Shown here piece after piece: positions 23,771-35,554 of a stretch of 64,000 nucleotides of DNA (position 1 is the first letter of the stretch; every line of letters starts with the position of its first letter). A model generated the notes under the pieces. The model searched no databases and was not told the origin of the DNA. It saw only the letters and a program-made list of their open reading frames with translations. Position numbers and translations under genes: made by a program. The DNA comes from Megachile rotundata. Taxonomy: Eukaryota > Arthropoda > Insecta > Hymenoptera > Megachilidae. The stretch covers positions 6,076,001-6,140,000 of the forward strand of contig NC_134997.1 in NCBI RefSeq assembly GCF_050947335.1, read 5' to 3'.

Positions 23771-24139
23771 AGTGGAAAAGGCGATCGAAAAGAAAAGAAG
23801 CCTAATAAATAAAAAAAAGAGCGACAAACAGTCGCATTATCGGGAATTCGATTAAACCTTATAGTGCAGACAACAAATCTCGTCGGTTTATGTCGAAGGG
23901 TTTCTAAAGACGTAAACGGAGAAGCGATCAAGCAACGTGAAAACTAAATTCACTAGACCGAGCTCAAGCTTCGTTGCTTTCAATGTTAACTAAAACCGAT
24001 ATCTCAGATCTTACAATTCTATGGTTATTCTTCTTCTTTTTTATTGACAATCGAGGTGTATTAATGATTTTTCTTCAATTAATTCTTTGGGACCCTTAAA
24101 TTTGGATTTATGGACGATGTATCACCACATCACCACACA

Positions 24140-24285
24140 GTATTTGAATTGGAGGGAAATTATAAAATTGCCCGATTAATGACCGTATATTGAAACTGGA
24201 AATAAAGTATAAAATTGGACGATTAATCATCACGCATTTAAATTGGAAGTAAATTATAAAATTGGATGATTAACACTATTCCTAT
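24140..24285 (+). repeat. 47-bp tandem repeat, three units
   Basis: TATAAAATTG occurs at 24161, 24208 and 24255, each followed by a CGATTAAT or GATGATTAAC variant. Exact 47-bp spacing over three units. Confidence 0.85.
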
Positions 24286-24750
24286 CAAGAAGTGTCAAAA
24301 GACACCGTTCAAATTTTAACTTAAAATTATTCTCTAAGTTGCATCATTTCTCCACAATTAATTTTTTGACCTTTCATACAATAGTTGTTAAATTAATTCG
24401 GCGACATCATTTTCTTCCAGCTCATTTAGATCTACAAATGTGCATATGGTATACTTATTTCTACCAAGAGGTTTTGACACCTAAGGGATTTCATGACAGT
24501 GCCTAATTTTTAAGCATTTTACATACAAATATTAACACCATTTTGCAGCATCATATCAGTTATAATGAGATTAGAGAATCCCAATTTCAGTTGTAACGGA
24601 AACTATAGGAGTTGCGGCATAACTTTGATATTCGCTTATTTCCCGCCATGTTGCATTTTAGTGTACACCGCTATATTTATGTTTTTTGTAGATTGATGAA
24701 TTAAGCTAGCATTTACAACCTGATAATCTCTAATAAAAACATAGGTAACA

Positions 24751-24978
24751 TCATATAGGTAATTTTCGATTATATCGAATCTCTTCAATTCTATCAAAAC
24801 AAACTGTGTTGAATGGTTTTACGGTTAGAACTCGACTTAGCTGAATATCAGTTTTATCTTCAAGCTTCACAGATAAAAACTCAGTGCATCTTTTCACAGT
24901 TTCTTTGTAGTATTTGTAACCTACCTGGATTAGGAATGTTGCACTAACATCGGTTGTTAGTTGACCTCGATACAGCAA
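24751..24978 (-). CDS. Weak candidate exon or small ORF, 75 codons
   Basis: The frame ends ...RIEEIRYNRKLPI and has fairly protein-like composition (VKRCTEFLSVKLEDKTDIQL in the middle). It lacks an ATG: the first usable codon is TTG, and an in-frame TGA lies five codons upstream. If coding, it would have to be a spliced exon; an AG (GATAG/ATTG) lies just upstream of the TTG on the minus strand. No poly(A) signal is close downstream. No family recognised; chance is a serious alternative. Confidence 0.2.
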   Translation of the reverse strand: MLYRGQLTTDVSATFLIQVGYKYYKETVKRCTEFLSVKLEDKTDIQLSRVLTVKPFNTVCFDRIEEIRYNRKLPI

Positions 24979-25339
24979 TCTATCAAAACATCAGCGGTTA
25001 GCAAACATCACACGTTATCAGTGATTCCTAATCTTAAGATATTGCCATTTCCAAACGTATTTTAACTTATCCGAATAGCAAACTGTCAGAGAAATGAATA
25101 TCCATGTTAAATATAGAGGAAGTTTCAAAGAATTTGTAATCTTAAACGAATGTTTAAATATTGAAGCAAAAGATTACTTTTTAAAAAAGATCGAAAAAAA
25201 AAATCGTAGTAAAATTTTAAAATAATGAGATTTGTCAGCGATGAAAGTTGAGAATTTTTATTTTTATTGAACAAAGATTTCAAATTCCTTCAACTTTTTT
25301 TAAAAATTGCTTTGAAAGAAATGATTTTAGATTTCTTTC

Positions 25340-25580
25340 AAAAATACAGTGATAAATTTGAAGAATTTTTAACAATTTTTAAGTTGAAATGAAAAGATTT
25401 TTAACAATTTTCAAGTTGAAATGAAAAGACTTTTAACAATTTTCAAGTTGAAATTGAAAGATTTTTAACAATTTCCAATTTGAAAAATTTTCAAGTTAAA
25501 ACTAAAAAATTTTAAATAAATTTCAAGTTGAAAAATTTTCAATTTTCAAATTGAAACTGAAAAACTTTTAACAATTTTCA
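25340..25580 (+). repeat. 32-bp minisatellite (TTTTTAACAATTTTCAAG)
   Basis: AAGTTGAAAT starts at 25381, 25413 and 25445, giving 32-bp spacing, with more diverged units on both sides (to about 25570). Confidence 0.85.
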
Positions 25581-25869
25581 AGGTCAATCTCCTATGCATT
25601 TATTGTAATTGCTAAAACAAGTTTAATTTTGAAATTTCAAGTAACTAATTTGAACACATAAAAATTGACATACTACAATAACATAAAAATACATTAAAAA
25701 TCAAAGATCTTAAAACTTCCATCAGGTTGGTTTGATACAGAAATTAATTCAAAGAATTCGTCATAAAAAATATTTATTATTGACGATAATTTGCAACTGT
25801 AATAATTCATCTACTCACTGCAATTTTCTTCTTTAAACAAAGCCTTAAATATTCGAGCAAATCAAAGTT

Positions 25870-26575
25870 TTCAATATTTGAAAATTACCAAATTTCCAAA
25901 TTCCCAAATGTCCAAATCTCCAAAGTTCTTAATTCCCAAATTTCCAAATCTCCAGATTTCCAAGTTCCCAAATTTCCAAATCCCCAAATACCTTAATTTC
26001 CAAATTTTCAAATCTCCAAATACCTTAATTTCCAAATCCCCAAATCCCCAAATTCCCAAATTTCCAAATCCCCAGATTTCCAAGTTCCCAAATGTTCAAA
26101 TTCCCAAATCCCTAAATCCCCAAATTCCTTAGCTCCCAAATTTCAAAATCCCTAAATTTCCAAATTTCCAAATTTCTAAATTTCCAAATTTCCAAATTCC
26201 TAAATTCCCAAATCTCCAAATTTCAAAGTCCCCAAATTCCTAAATCCCCAAATTCCTTAGTTTCCAAATTTCCAAATTCCTAAATTCCCAAATCTCCAAA
26301 TTTCTTAATTCCCTAATTTCCAAATCCCCAGATTCCCAAGTTCTCAAATTTCCAAACCCCCAAATACCTCAATTTTGCAAATCCCCAAATCCCCAAATCC
26401 CCAAATTCCTTAGTTTCCAAATTTCCAAACCCCTTAATTTTCAAATTCCTAAATTCCCAAATCTCCAAATTTCCAAATTCCCAATTTTCCAAATTCCCAA
26501 TTTTCCAAATCCCCAAATTTTCAAATCCCCAAATTTCCAAATCCCCATATATCTCAATTCCCAAATTACAAATGA
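25870..26575 (-). repeat. C-rich-strand minisatellite (CCAAATTTCCAAATCC family)
   Basis: CCCAAATTTCCAAATCCCCA-like words run for 700 bp, with a recurrent TTCCTTAATTTCCAAA phrase. The complement matches the GGATTTGGAAATTTGG array at 10.3-11.7 kb. Open frames on both strands (70-84 codons) are translated repeat. Confidence 0.92.
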
Positions 26576-27285
26576 TTAAAAAAATCCTTCAAATCATATT
26601 TCACAGAGCCTTTCACTCAACTCATGGACCTCACAGACTTTCACATGGCTTCCCCATAAAACACCCCAAAAAACCGTACCCTGTTAACGCAGTTAACTTA
26701 ATACTCCAAATTAAAAGCAGCTCCACCCTCAACGTTGAAATACGTTACTCGTTTTTTCGTCGTTAAAGCGGTCGGTCGAGACACCCTAAGAACGTCTCGC
26801 AGGGTCGATTATGGGGTGCCGTTAATAAAAATTCGGTAGCGGCCACCGTTACGCTTGATAATCGTCCGAACGATCGTCTGAAAGTCTCTGAAGCAAGACT
26901 CCAGAAATTTTCACTCGGTGATTACGATAATTCAATTAGAAAATCATCTGGCGTGATGGCACGCGTGCAGCACGCGCACCTTATGCCAGCGACGTGCCAC
27001 CATACTTATACACCCTGTATTCAATAGGGGTGGCCCTAGGAAACCGTCGCCTTATGTTCAAGACGGTTGTTCCGGGGAAGAAAAGCGGAATTGTGTCGGC
27101 GAAACAAGCATTGTACCCGTCCGGCAAATTGCAGGCGTTACGTACAGTCTGCGACAAATCTGACTTCTTTTGTGAAGAATGTTGCTATAGGTCGATATTA
27201 GGTCACTAGTTTATTTTTTAATGTGGTTTCAAGATTTGGAGTAAGTGATATAATTTGGAGTAAGGTTAGGAATTTAGATTGCTTA
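26576..27285. other. GC-richer unique island
   Basis: 26760-27210 is GC-rich and CpG-rich with a 71-codon open frame (26994-27209) lacking any recognised motif. It contains ATACACCCTGTAT at 27008-27020 and a 21-bp word, starting CCTTATGTTCAAGAC, at 27050-27070 that recurs at 29737. Probably regulatory or element-derived. Confidence 0.4.
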
Positions 27286-27289
27286 TTAT

Positions 27290-28115
27290 TTGGTTGGGGG
27301 TGGATTATTATTGGGTATGGAAATAAAATATTCAAGTTAAGGTTTCAGCTATATTTTTGGGTGTTTATAGAAATTATAAACAGCTGTATTTGATACAAAA
27401 TTTAACAATGTAGAACGGGGTTAAGGATTTAGGCTTTTTGGGGATGAATTATTTCCTTGAAAAAATATAAAAATATTCGAATTAACATTTCAGTTATCTT
27501 CGTGGACTTTGTTAAAATTATAAACAGTTGTATTTGGTACAAAATTTAACAATGTAGAGCAAGGTTGAAGATTTATGCTTTCTGAGGGTGAATTGTTTCC
27601 TTGAGAAAATATAAAAATATTCGAATTAACATTTCAGTTATCTTCGTGGACTTTGTTAAAATTATAAACAGCTGTATTTGATACAAAATTAACAATGTAG
27701 AACAAGGTTGAAGATTTAGGCTTTTTGGGGATGAATTATTTCCTTGAAAAAATATAAAAATATTCGAATCAACATTTCAGTTATCTTCGTGGACTTTGTT
27801 AAAATTATAAACAGCTGTATTTGATACAAAATTAACAATGTAGAACAAGGTTGAAGATTTAGGCTTTTTGGGGGTGAATTATTTCCTTGAGAATATATAA
27901 AAATATTCGAGTTAACATTTCAGTTATCTTCGTGGACTTTGTTAAAATTATAAACAGCTGTATTTGATACAAAATTAACAATGTAGAACAAGGTTGAAGA
28001 TTTAGGCTTTTTGGGGGTGAATTATTTCCTTGAGAATATATAAAAATATTCGAGTTAACATTTCAGTTATCTTCGTGTACTTTGTTAAAATTATAAACAG
28101 CTGTATTTAATACAA
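27290..28115 (+). repeat. 143-144-bp satellite array, about six units
   Basis: TCTTCGTGGACTTTG starts at 27497, 27641, 27784 and 27927, and TCTTCGTGTACTTTG at 28070: spacings of 144, 143, 143, 143. A diverged first unit precedes at about 27300-27440. The rightmost three units are nearly identical while the leftmost is most diverged, which suggests recent expansion from the right. Confidence 0.95.
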
Positions 28116-29400
28116 ACATTCCTTTATTGATAAGAAACAGCTCAGCTAAGATTAATAACTCACATTAGTATCTATTATTATAGGATTAATACTCCATTCA
28201 ATTGTGTGTCATGCTAGGATTAATATTCTGTGACTTATGTATCACGTTAGAAATTATAATTCATATCATGTCCCTGTAACAAATACTTTATAAATATTTT
28301 TTCTAGTAATAGTACTTATTTTCACCTATAATTTATTTGCAAAAATCATCTCTCCTTTCAACAAAATACAACCCCAAATGACACTTCTACCTTAAATTAC
28401 TGGATTTAAATTTCTAAACTCTTGATTCTGTTTGTACCACACTGTTTTTCATTTGGAAATTGAGTTTACTTTGAACGTTACTTCACCATTCTTTGCTAAT
28501 AAACTGTTTAAATGCTAATCTTTTCTTACGTGGCGCCTCGCTTGTGGCGCCACTCTTTCATCATGTCCATATTCTAACACTTGATGTGTCGTGTCTGGGT
28601 GAACTTAAGAAAGACCTGACTTTTCAAATAATTCAGCACTTAGAAGCATTTAAATCAGAATCCTTTCTTATTTTCAACACAATATTCCGAGTTTCTCAAT
28701 TGAGACATGGGCCAATGATCATAGCAGTCGAGGCCCATATAAAATCAATCAATTGAGACATTTGATCCTTTTTGAGGAACTGACTTATCGAAATTTTACG
28801 AATATATCTTTTTATGACGTCTTTATTTTGATATCTTCAGTATGACATTGTGATTATGATATCATTATTATACCTGTCGTCCTTAAATTTCGAAGACAAC
28901 CTAACTAATTTCTTTATAATATTTTCCTTTCTCCTGAAAAATGACTAACTGTCTCCTCGATCAATATATCTCTGTTTTTATGTACCATGTTTATTTCTCA
29001 CTGCTCACAATAATTTTCAAATAATTATTTTTTTAAAATAATTATTATTATATGCCGTCTTGCTTATTAGATATTTGCAAACAGAATCAAAGCTGAAGAA
29101 GCATAACAAAAAACGTAGATAAATATTTGCACTCAAAGAGTTTTACTGTTTTCAGATAGCAAATTTAAAACTTATTAGTTGAAAAGTTTTGAAGTTATTT
29201 CGATTATTATCTGTCACTATGTTTACACATATAGGTTAAGTGTCCTACCACGTTTATGACATGAAAATTTATTATCCGACTTAGTTTAGCAAGAATATGT
29301 TTTATAATAACTATGTTAATATAATTGCGTGCAAACGAAGTGATTGATAGAGTACCCCAGCTATCGAGTCTCCATAAATAATAACTAGCGTTGAATTACG
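28115..29400. other. AT-rich unique spacer
   Basis: No tandem structure. A GC-rich palindrome, GTGGCGCCAC, at about 28543 is preceded by a partial copy (GTGGCGCC). The 87-codon open frame at 28493-28756 does not start with ATG and shows no domain. Confidence 0.35.
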
Positions 29401-29660
29401 TATTTTTAAAATCAGCTCACGTTTCGAACCATTCACCGTTTCCGACTCCAGAAAAATGAACAAACCGGCGCGTACAAGAAACATAATCGAATGGAAATGA
29501 AATACACGGCGAAGAAAAGAAACATTTGAAGAAGTTAACCCTTAATAGCCGAGAGTCCATGCCAGTAGCTCCCATATAAGTATCCCCCTGCTTATGCAGC
29601 CACAACCCAGACAATAAGTAAGAACAAGGAGGCATTAATTAAAGAACATTTGGCACGTGC

Positions 29661-29685
29661 CTTTTGTGCATTAATGGCACAAAAG
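29661..29685. repeat. Inverted repeat with 9-bp arms
   Basis: CTTTTGTGC, loop ATTAATG, then GCACAAAAG. The palindrome GGCACGTGCC immediately to the left and GCATATGC to the right extend the symmetry, with an internal loop on the 3' side. Confidence 0.75.
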
Positions 29686-30040
29686 CATATGCACCTCGTT
29701 CACGTATCAACAGAGTGGTATGCGTAATAAGGAGCACCTTATGTTCAAGACGGTTGTGCATTCAAGATGGGGACTTTTTCAGCGGAAAGCTGTCACTCTG
29801 CTGATCCCTGATGCTCGACGACAATCGTTATTTCTTACCGGGCTGTTCAGAACACTAGCTACTAGTTTTATGGCTCAAACAAAACCGTAACTGTGGTGAG
29901 CGGAATTTAGATATTGCTTCAAGTCATTTTCTTATAAGGCTAGATAAATATGAAGCTCTATTTTTAGCTTTTGTTTAGTATGATAGGTATGAAGAAATTT
30001 AGAAGAATGTTCAATTTCTCACCTTGTCTTACAATGACAC

Positions 30041-30065
30041 TTGTGACGCACCGAGTGCGTCACAA
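30041..30065. repeat. Perfect 11-bp inverted repeat with 3-nt loop
   Basis: TTGTGACGCAC at 30041-30051, loop CGA, GTGCGTCACAA at 30055-30065. With a one-base bulge, the flanking CAC and GTG continue the stem. GC-rich symmetry this tight stands out in AT-rich DNA. Confidence 0.85.
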
Positions 30066-31974
30066 TGTGAATGTGATACAATCGTATTTTTACTGTATTT
30101 GAATGCTGGGTCTAATTCTGATCATAATCTGCGTAATTAAAGATCACCAAATGCATAGTGTATCTAACATTTTAAGGTTCTTTGATTATCTTAACGTTGC
30201 AGCAATAGTTAGCTAGATGTGAGCGATGCAACTGTCCAAAAAATTGTAGGTTAGGGAATTGATACAAAAATCCTCGACACGAAAGTGGCTTAAAAGTCAA
30301 GATGGCGTTTCAGAAATAAATTTCTAAATTCACCTCATATTTCATTTAACACCATGCTATATCATCCACATGAAGACATTCATGTCATCATATATCTCAA
30401 TATGGCGTGATAATAGTATCTGCAATATTAATCCATCTACTATCAAGAAGAAAGTACACGATTTAAAAATTGAAGCTAGTGAAAAATTTGAAAACCTTCA
30501 TACAAAGTACAGACTTTGAATTTATTGAAAACAATATAGGAAGAACTTTCAACAAGTTTGAAGATTTGACGAATCCAGGTAATCGAACCCGTTGACGTAA
30601 GTGCGTTGCACCGTTTAAGAAACCGACGGGAGCCACGTTTCTTGCGATCTTTGCCATCGGCGATAAACAAAGAGGATCGAACATGTGCAACACTAGTTAG
30701 AAAAGGAAGAAGATGGAACGCGTGCCAGCACACCTGCGTTTCAGGGGTAGCACGGGTACTTGGACACCTGGCGATCGACTACCGTCTATCGTCTAACGTA
30801 ATAGTATTTCGTGGCGTATGAAGTGGGCCGGGGGTGAAGGAGAAGAAATGAAAAGAAAACGGTAGGGTATCCCGGTCGAACGGTTTCTGGAAGGGGAGAA
30901 GAAGCAAAGTACCGTCAGACGACGACCTCGATACGTTCGGATCGGTTCCATAGGTGGTGACTGCACTCGAGCTTGCTTGTGGCACCTGGCCTACCTTACG
31001 GTTGAAGTGTGATGGGTTTTATTAGCTAAATGCAAAAATCAACGCTATTTTTAACTACTACCCTTTTCTGTGATATCTTGGTAGTAGAATATGGGGCTCA
31101 AAATTGTTCTGATGCTCACAATAATTTTTTTTCACTTTCTAAAAATTTAGGATATGATGTAGATTCTCAAAAGTTTCAGCTGAGGATCTTAAAAAGAGGT
31201 TGCAGACTGTTAGCCAACATGTTCATGTTATCCATTAACTACTTACTGAATATTATTTATCATTGAATGTCCTCCATAAAATGTGCAACTAACTTGAATA
31301 TAATTTATATAATAAACATATGAACCACGTCACCTTTCAAAGGGTTAACAAATATGATGATCGAGCTCACATGAACTTCGATGTCAACGGTCATTGCATG
31401 CCCCTCAGGGTGTACCATAACTGCAAATTTCGGCGATGAATGCAATAGTCCGAATTCACGCGGCAATGGTCTCGTGCCTTTGCCTTTTGATTCCAACTCC
31501 CCCTATTCCTTGTGTGTCCTGCAGTCGCCCGCAGGTCCTCGAACTCGCAAATACTTTCTTAGCTCGTTGACGATGGCGATTTCGAATAAAAATATCCATG
31601 CAGCTGCTTTTGCTCTTTGTATTTCACGGCACGGGCTAGACGCTAGACTTTTATTGTTACCTTGCCTTTGTCGTGGCTCGACTACCTTTGCGCCGCTGAC
31701 TTTCGATCGATAAAGGATCAACGGGCACCGTGAACGATTACGAAGGAAATACGATATACAGGGTGTATTGATAATACGTGCGAGCAAGTAAATGATAACT
31801 CTTTGCGAGACTGTACTGAGTGTACGGAAAATTATAAACTGTAGGTTCTAATTTCCTGTGGGTTTTGCATTTTGTAGGTTATAGGAACCTATGTTGTAAT
31901 AAGGTTCTTATAATATACAAACTCAGTAGATTGTAATATCTGTATAGGGTTCATTTAACTGTAGGAACTTATAA

Positions 31975-33480
31975 AGATAATTTTTACAATAGAATTTTTA
32001 GAACAGATTTTCAAAATTTATTAACTCTTCGTGGAAGATTTATTGACATGGACATAAAAAAATTAACTGTACTTATTTTTTATTCCCTGTTTATTTTTAA
32101 TCCTTGCCTTACTCCTGATGAGTCAGGAAGAAATTTTGTAGAGAATTGAAAAATATCTCTTCTAACGCAGAATGGATTTTCATAAGAAACGATGAAAAGA
32201 AATACTTGAATAAATATATTGTATTTTGAGCAGCGATAGAAATACCCGTACATTTAAATAACGAAAAATAGAAGGCATAGCTTTGAACATTTCTTCGGTA
32301 TCGTATGTGGCTTATTTATCTATTTCCAATTACAGTTATGACACGTATAGTACATCATCCTTGGTGCAGTTTTTGCAGTTCTTTTCGTCCCCATAGTAAC
32401 ACGTTACTTTCGTCCCCTACCGCGTTTTCCAAAACAGAAATCTAACCTACAAACCACACACGATTTATTGAAATTAACTATGGGAATTTTTAAGATATCT
32501 AAGAACGTTCTAACAAGTGATTTAATACGAATAGTTTAACTATGAATATTAACAAGAAAGTCGAAATGGTTGGAATTTATTTGGGTGACCTGAATTACTA
32601 ATTCAGTTCAACCACTACGTGCGATTCGTGTCATTGCTCGGTGTCGATCAACAAAATAGGTATCATGCACATGCAATTATGAAAATTGTCTGAAAACTTT
32701 GGTGAAAGTTAGAAAAAGCGTAACTTTCATCACGTCGTTAGAACTGTAGGAAGAGTATACTTCAAGGATGAGGTAACAACAAGTGTAAGTTAACACATTG
32801 TCCCTATGTACGCCATATTTGAGTGACGCATAATTTCCTGTTTGAAATTGTATGGATCACTCGTTTTGTAAAAAGCATGTTTTCATTTTATAGAGAACAT
32901 CGTTTCATTTTATGAAGAACGTGTTTAGTTATCCAATGATAAATAATGTCGGTAAACATTTTAATGTAAAAGCAACTAACTATTAAGTTTGATACAAGTA
33001 AACTTTTGACCAAGTTTGGTGAAAATAACATTAAAATTAATGACAATTTTTAACAAATTTAACGTGGGAATTCAAAGTGTCAGTAATATCAGAAACAGTA
33101 ATTACTTTGTAAGTTTTGAGTAACAATTAAGTAAATCATAATTTTGTGATACTTATAATCTAAAGTAGAATGTCCTGCAAAATGATTCAAAAATACTCCA
33201 TTAAAATTTAATAAAAGACCTTTTAATTTTCAATTTTAGTTCTCCCTAACTTGAAGTCAGCCATGCGAATAATTGACTCGGTTTCCATTAATTTTCGTTA
33301 TGTTTGGTTCTTTAACCACGAAATTCTACTAAAATTTAATAGTTATTTTACTTTGTCACTTATTGAGCGAAGTTGATCAGTATATAATGATTAAACAATT
33401 TAAAATCGTAGAATTATTTCGTAGAGAATATCGTAGAGTCTTACGTTTAATATATTTTTCAAATTACTATTAGATTATTT
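31975..33480 (+). repeat. Dispersed ~1.5-kb repeat, copy 2
   Basis: Same-orientation partner of 355-1840. Small differences are scattered along the length: substitutions, short indels and a roughly 10-bp TTTTTGCAG-type insertion near 32370. It lies just downstream of a GC-rich patch and runs into an AAGGTTAAAATAAAT tandem tract. Confidence 0.9.
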
Positions 33481-33640
33481 AGGGTTAAAATAAATATTAA
33501 GGTTAAAAATAAATAGCTATCAAGGTTAAAATAAATAGCAAGGTTAAAAATAAATAACTATCAAGGTTAAAATAAGTATTAAGGTTAAAATAAATATCAA
33601 GGTTAAAAATAAATATCAAAGTTAAAATGAATATTAAATA
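33480..33640 (+). repeat. 15-17-bp tandem tract (AAGGTTAAAATAAATAT)
   Basis: About nine units of AAGGTTAAAATAAAT-type text follow copy 2. Copy 1 has only two or three such units at about 1850-1905, so the tract has expanded or contracted since duplication. Confidence 0.85.
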
Positions 33641-34750
33641 TCAAATCTGCAAAATTCAACAAGAGAATAAGATGTTCATGAAATTCGCATGCTTTATCTT
33701 TGAAAAAGAGTAATATCAACAATATCAATAATCAGACTTACTTTTTGTAATGATTATAATATTAAAAAAACTATTGTAATTTAGAATATTACAAGTATCG
33801 AAATTTCATAAGCAATTAATTCTTGAAGTCTGGCTCGTTGAATAACTTATAATTCATAGTGTATCGCACAGCTGATACACTATATTCTTTATGCGTTTAT
33901 CATAACAGAGAATGTGCAAACGTATGACGTTACAGTGATGTAATACGATGACATTTTTTGCCATCAAAATGCACGAAAAATTGTGGTTAATGCTTCTTCA
34001 ACTTTGATAACCACGAAACCAATCTTAAAACCATCTGCAGTTCTTCCTCATTGGATCATCAGCTCTTCTTGAAAAATTTCATGAAGAAATATTAAATAAT
34101 ATTTGAGCGATAATACGACACACATAAAATTGAACTCAGATTTATATATGTGCAAGATATAGTATAGAGTATGTAAAAGATATACATTGATAGGAGAAAA
34201 TATTAAACACGAAGACAGTAAACTGTAGTCTCGCATAATCTTGTTCGCAGGAGTACGTTAGCCCTAGGAACGGCCTTCCTCCCCGTTGACCTCCGAAAAA
34301 ATAATTTCAAACAAGAAGAAACCGACGGCGACAGGGCTGAAAGACGTTACACATAGCGCACAAGGGATCACCCTTAGCATGACAATAAGACATCTGCTTG
34401 GCACGAGCTTGCGAAGGGTGCAAGTCGCAGCCAGTCTGGCCAGCCACCCTTAACGAAATCGGCCCTGCTTGGATAATCTTCGACGACGTAATGAAGCAAA
34501 GGAAACGCGAGGGTACGATCCTTCACGATTGCCAACACCTGGCTGATCCTGGACGACGAACTTTCATCCATCTTGCGATTAACACTTAACCTACCATACA
34601 ATGCGTGGTTACTTTGCTGGGATTAGTGGTGTGTTGAATTTGGTGGCGTAGAAATTTGGGCAGTTGTGGATTAAGAATTTGCAAATTTTGGAAAATTGAA
34701 ATTTGGAAGTTTTTCAGATTCGAAAATTAGGTAAATTTCAACTTTTCAAA
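33640..34750. other. Spacer with GC-richer island
   Basis: AT-rich to 34220, then a GC-richer island at 34230-34600. Minus-strand (75-codon) and plus-strand (63-codon) open frames overlap there without recognised motifs. From 34620 the DNA becomes GAAATTTGGG-like and leads into the next array. Confidence 0.35.
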
Positions 34751-34754
34751 TTTT

Positions 34755-35550
34755 TGGAGTCACAAATTCTCAAATTCTCAAACTCTCAAACTCTCAAACT
34801 CTCAAACTCTCAAACCCGCAAACTCTCAAACTCTCAAACTCTCAAACTCTCAAACTCTCAAACTCTCAAACTCTCAAACTCTCAAACTCTCAAACTCTCA
34901 AACTCTCAAACTCTCAAACTCTCAAACTCTCAAACTCTCAAACTCTCAAACTCTCAAACTCTCAAACTCTCAAACTCTCAAACTCTCAAACTCTCAAACT
35001 CTCAAACTCTCAAACTCTCAAACTCTCAAACTCTCAAACTCTCAAACTTTCAAACTCTCAAACTCTCAAACTCTCAAACTCTCAAACTCTCAAACTCTCA
35101 AATTCTCAAACTCTCAAACTTACAAAATCTCAAACTCTCAAACTTCCAAATTCTGAAAATTCTCAAACTCTAAAACTCTCAAACTCTCAAACTCTCAAAC
35201 TCTCAAACTCTCAAACTCTCAAACTCTCAAACTCTCAAACTCTCAAACTCTCAAACTCTCAAACTCTCAAACTCTCAAACTCTCAAACTCTCAAACTCTC
35301 AAACTCTCAAACTCTCAAACTCTCAAACTCTCAAACTCTCAAACTCCCAAACTCCCAAACTCCCAAACTCTCAAATTCTCAAACTCTCAAACTTTCAGAT
35401 TCTCAAATTCTCAAACTCTTAAACTCTCAAACTCTCAAACTCTCAAACTCTCAAACTTTCAGATTCTCAAATTCTCAAACTCTCAAACTCTCAAACTCTC
35501 AAACTCTCAAACTCTCAAACTCTCAAATTCTCAAAGTCCTAAATACTCAA
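34755..35550 (+). repeat. 8-bp array (CTCAAACT)n
   Basis: Close to 100 nearly perfect 8-bp units over about 790 bp, with sparse variants (CTCAAATT, CCCAAACT, TTCAGATT). Because 8 is not a multiple of 3, the translated open frame (34703-35173) shows an 8-residue period (LKLSNSQT) and is not a gene. Confidence 0.98.
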
Positions 35551-35554
35551 AGTC

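Larger units (their letters stand above)
23770..25340. other. Mostly unique spacer
   Basis: Contains a short 47-bp triplication (24140-24285) and a weak minus-strand open frame (24751-24978), both listed separately. The rest is AT-rich without recognised features. Confidence 0.4.
29400..31975. other. Unique region with several GC-richer patches
   Basis: Patches at 29410-29880, 30550-31000 and 31340-31800 rise above the AT-rich background. Overlapping open frames of 63-110 codons on both strands have no recognised domain. Two hairpins, at 29661-29685 and 30041-30065, are listed separately. ATACAGGGTGTAT at 31756-31768 is the exact inverse of a 13-mer at 27008. Confidence 0.35.

Noticed and set aside
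30565..30610. GGGTTCGATTACC, a tRNA B-box-like word (minus strand)
   Set aside because: The T-stem does not pair and no cloverleaf can be drawn; an isolated match.
29534..31345. Possible piggyBac-type element between TTAACCCTTAA (29534) and AAAGGGTTAA (31336)
   Set aside because: The bases inside the two CCC/GGG ends do not form an inverted repeat beyond a few positions.
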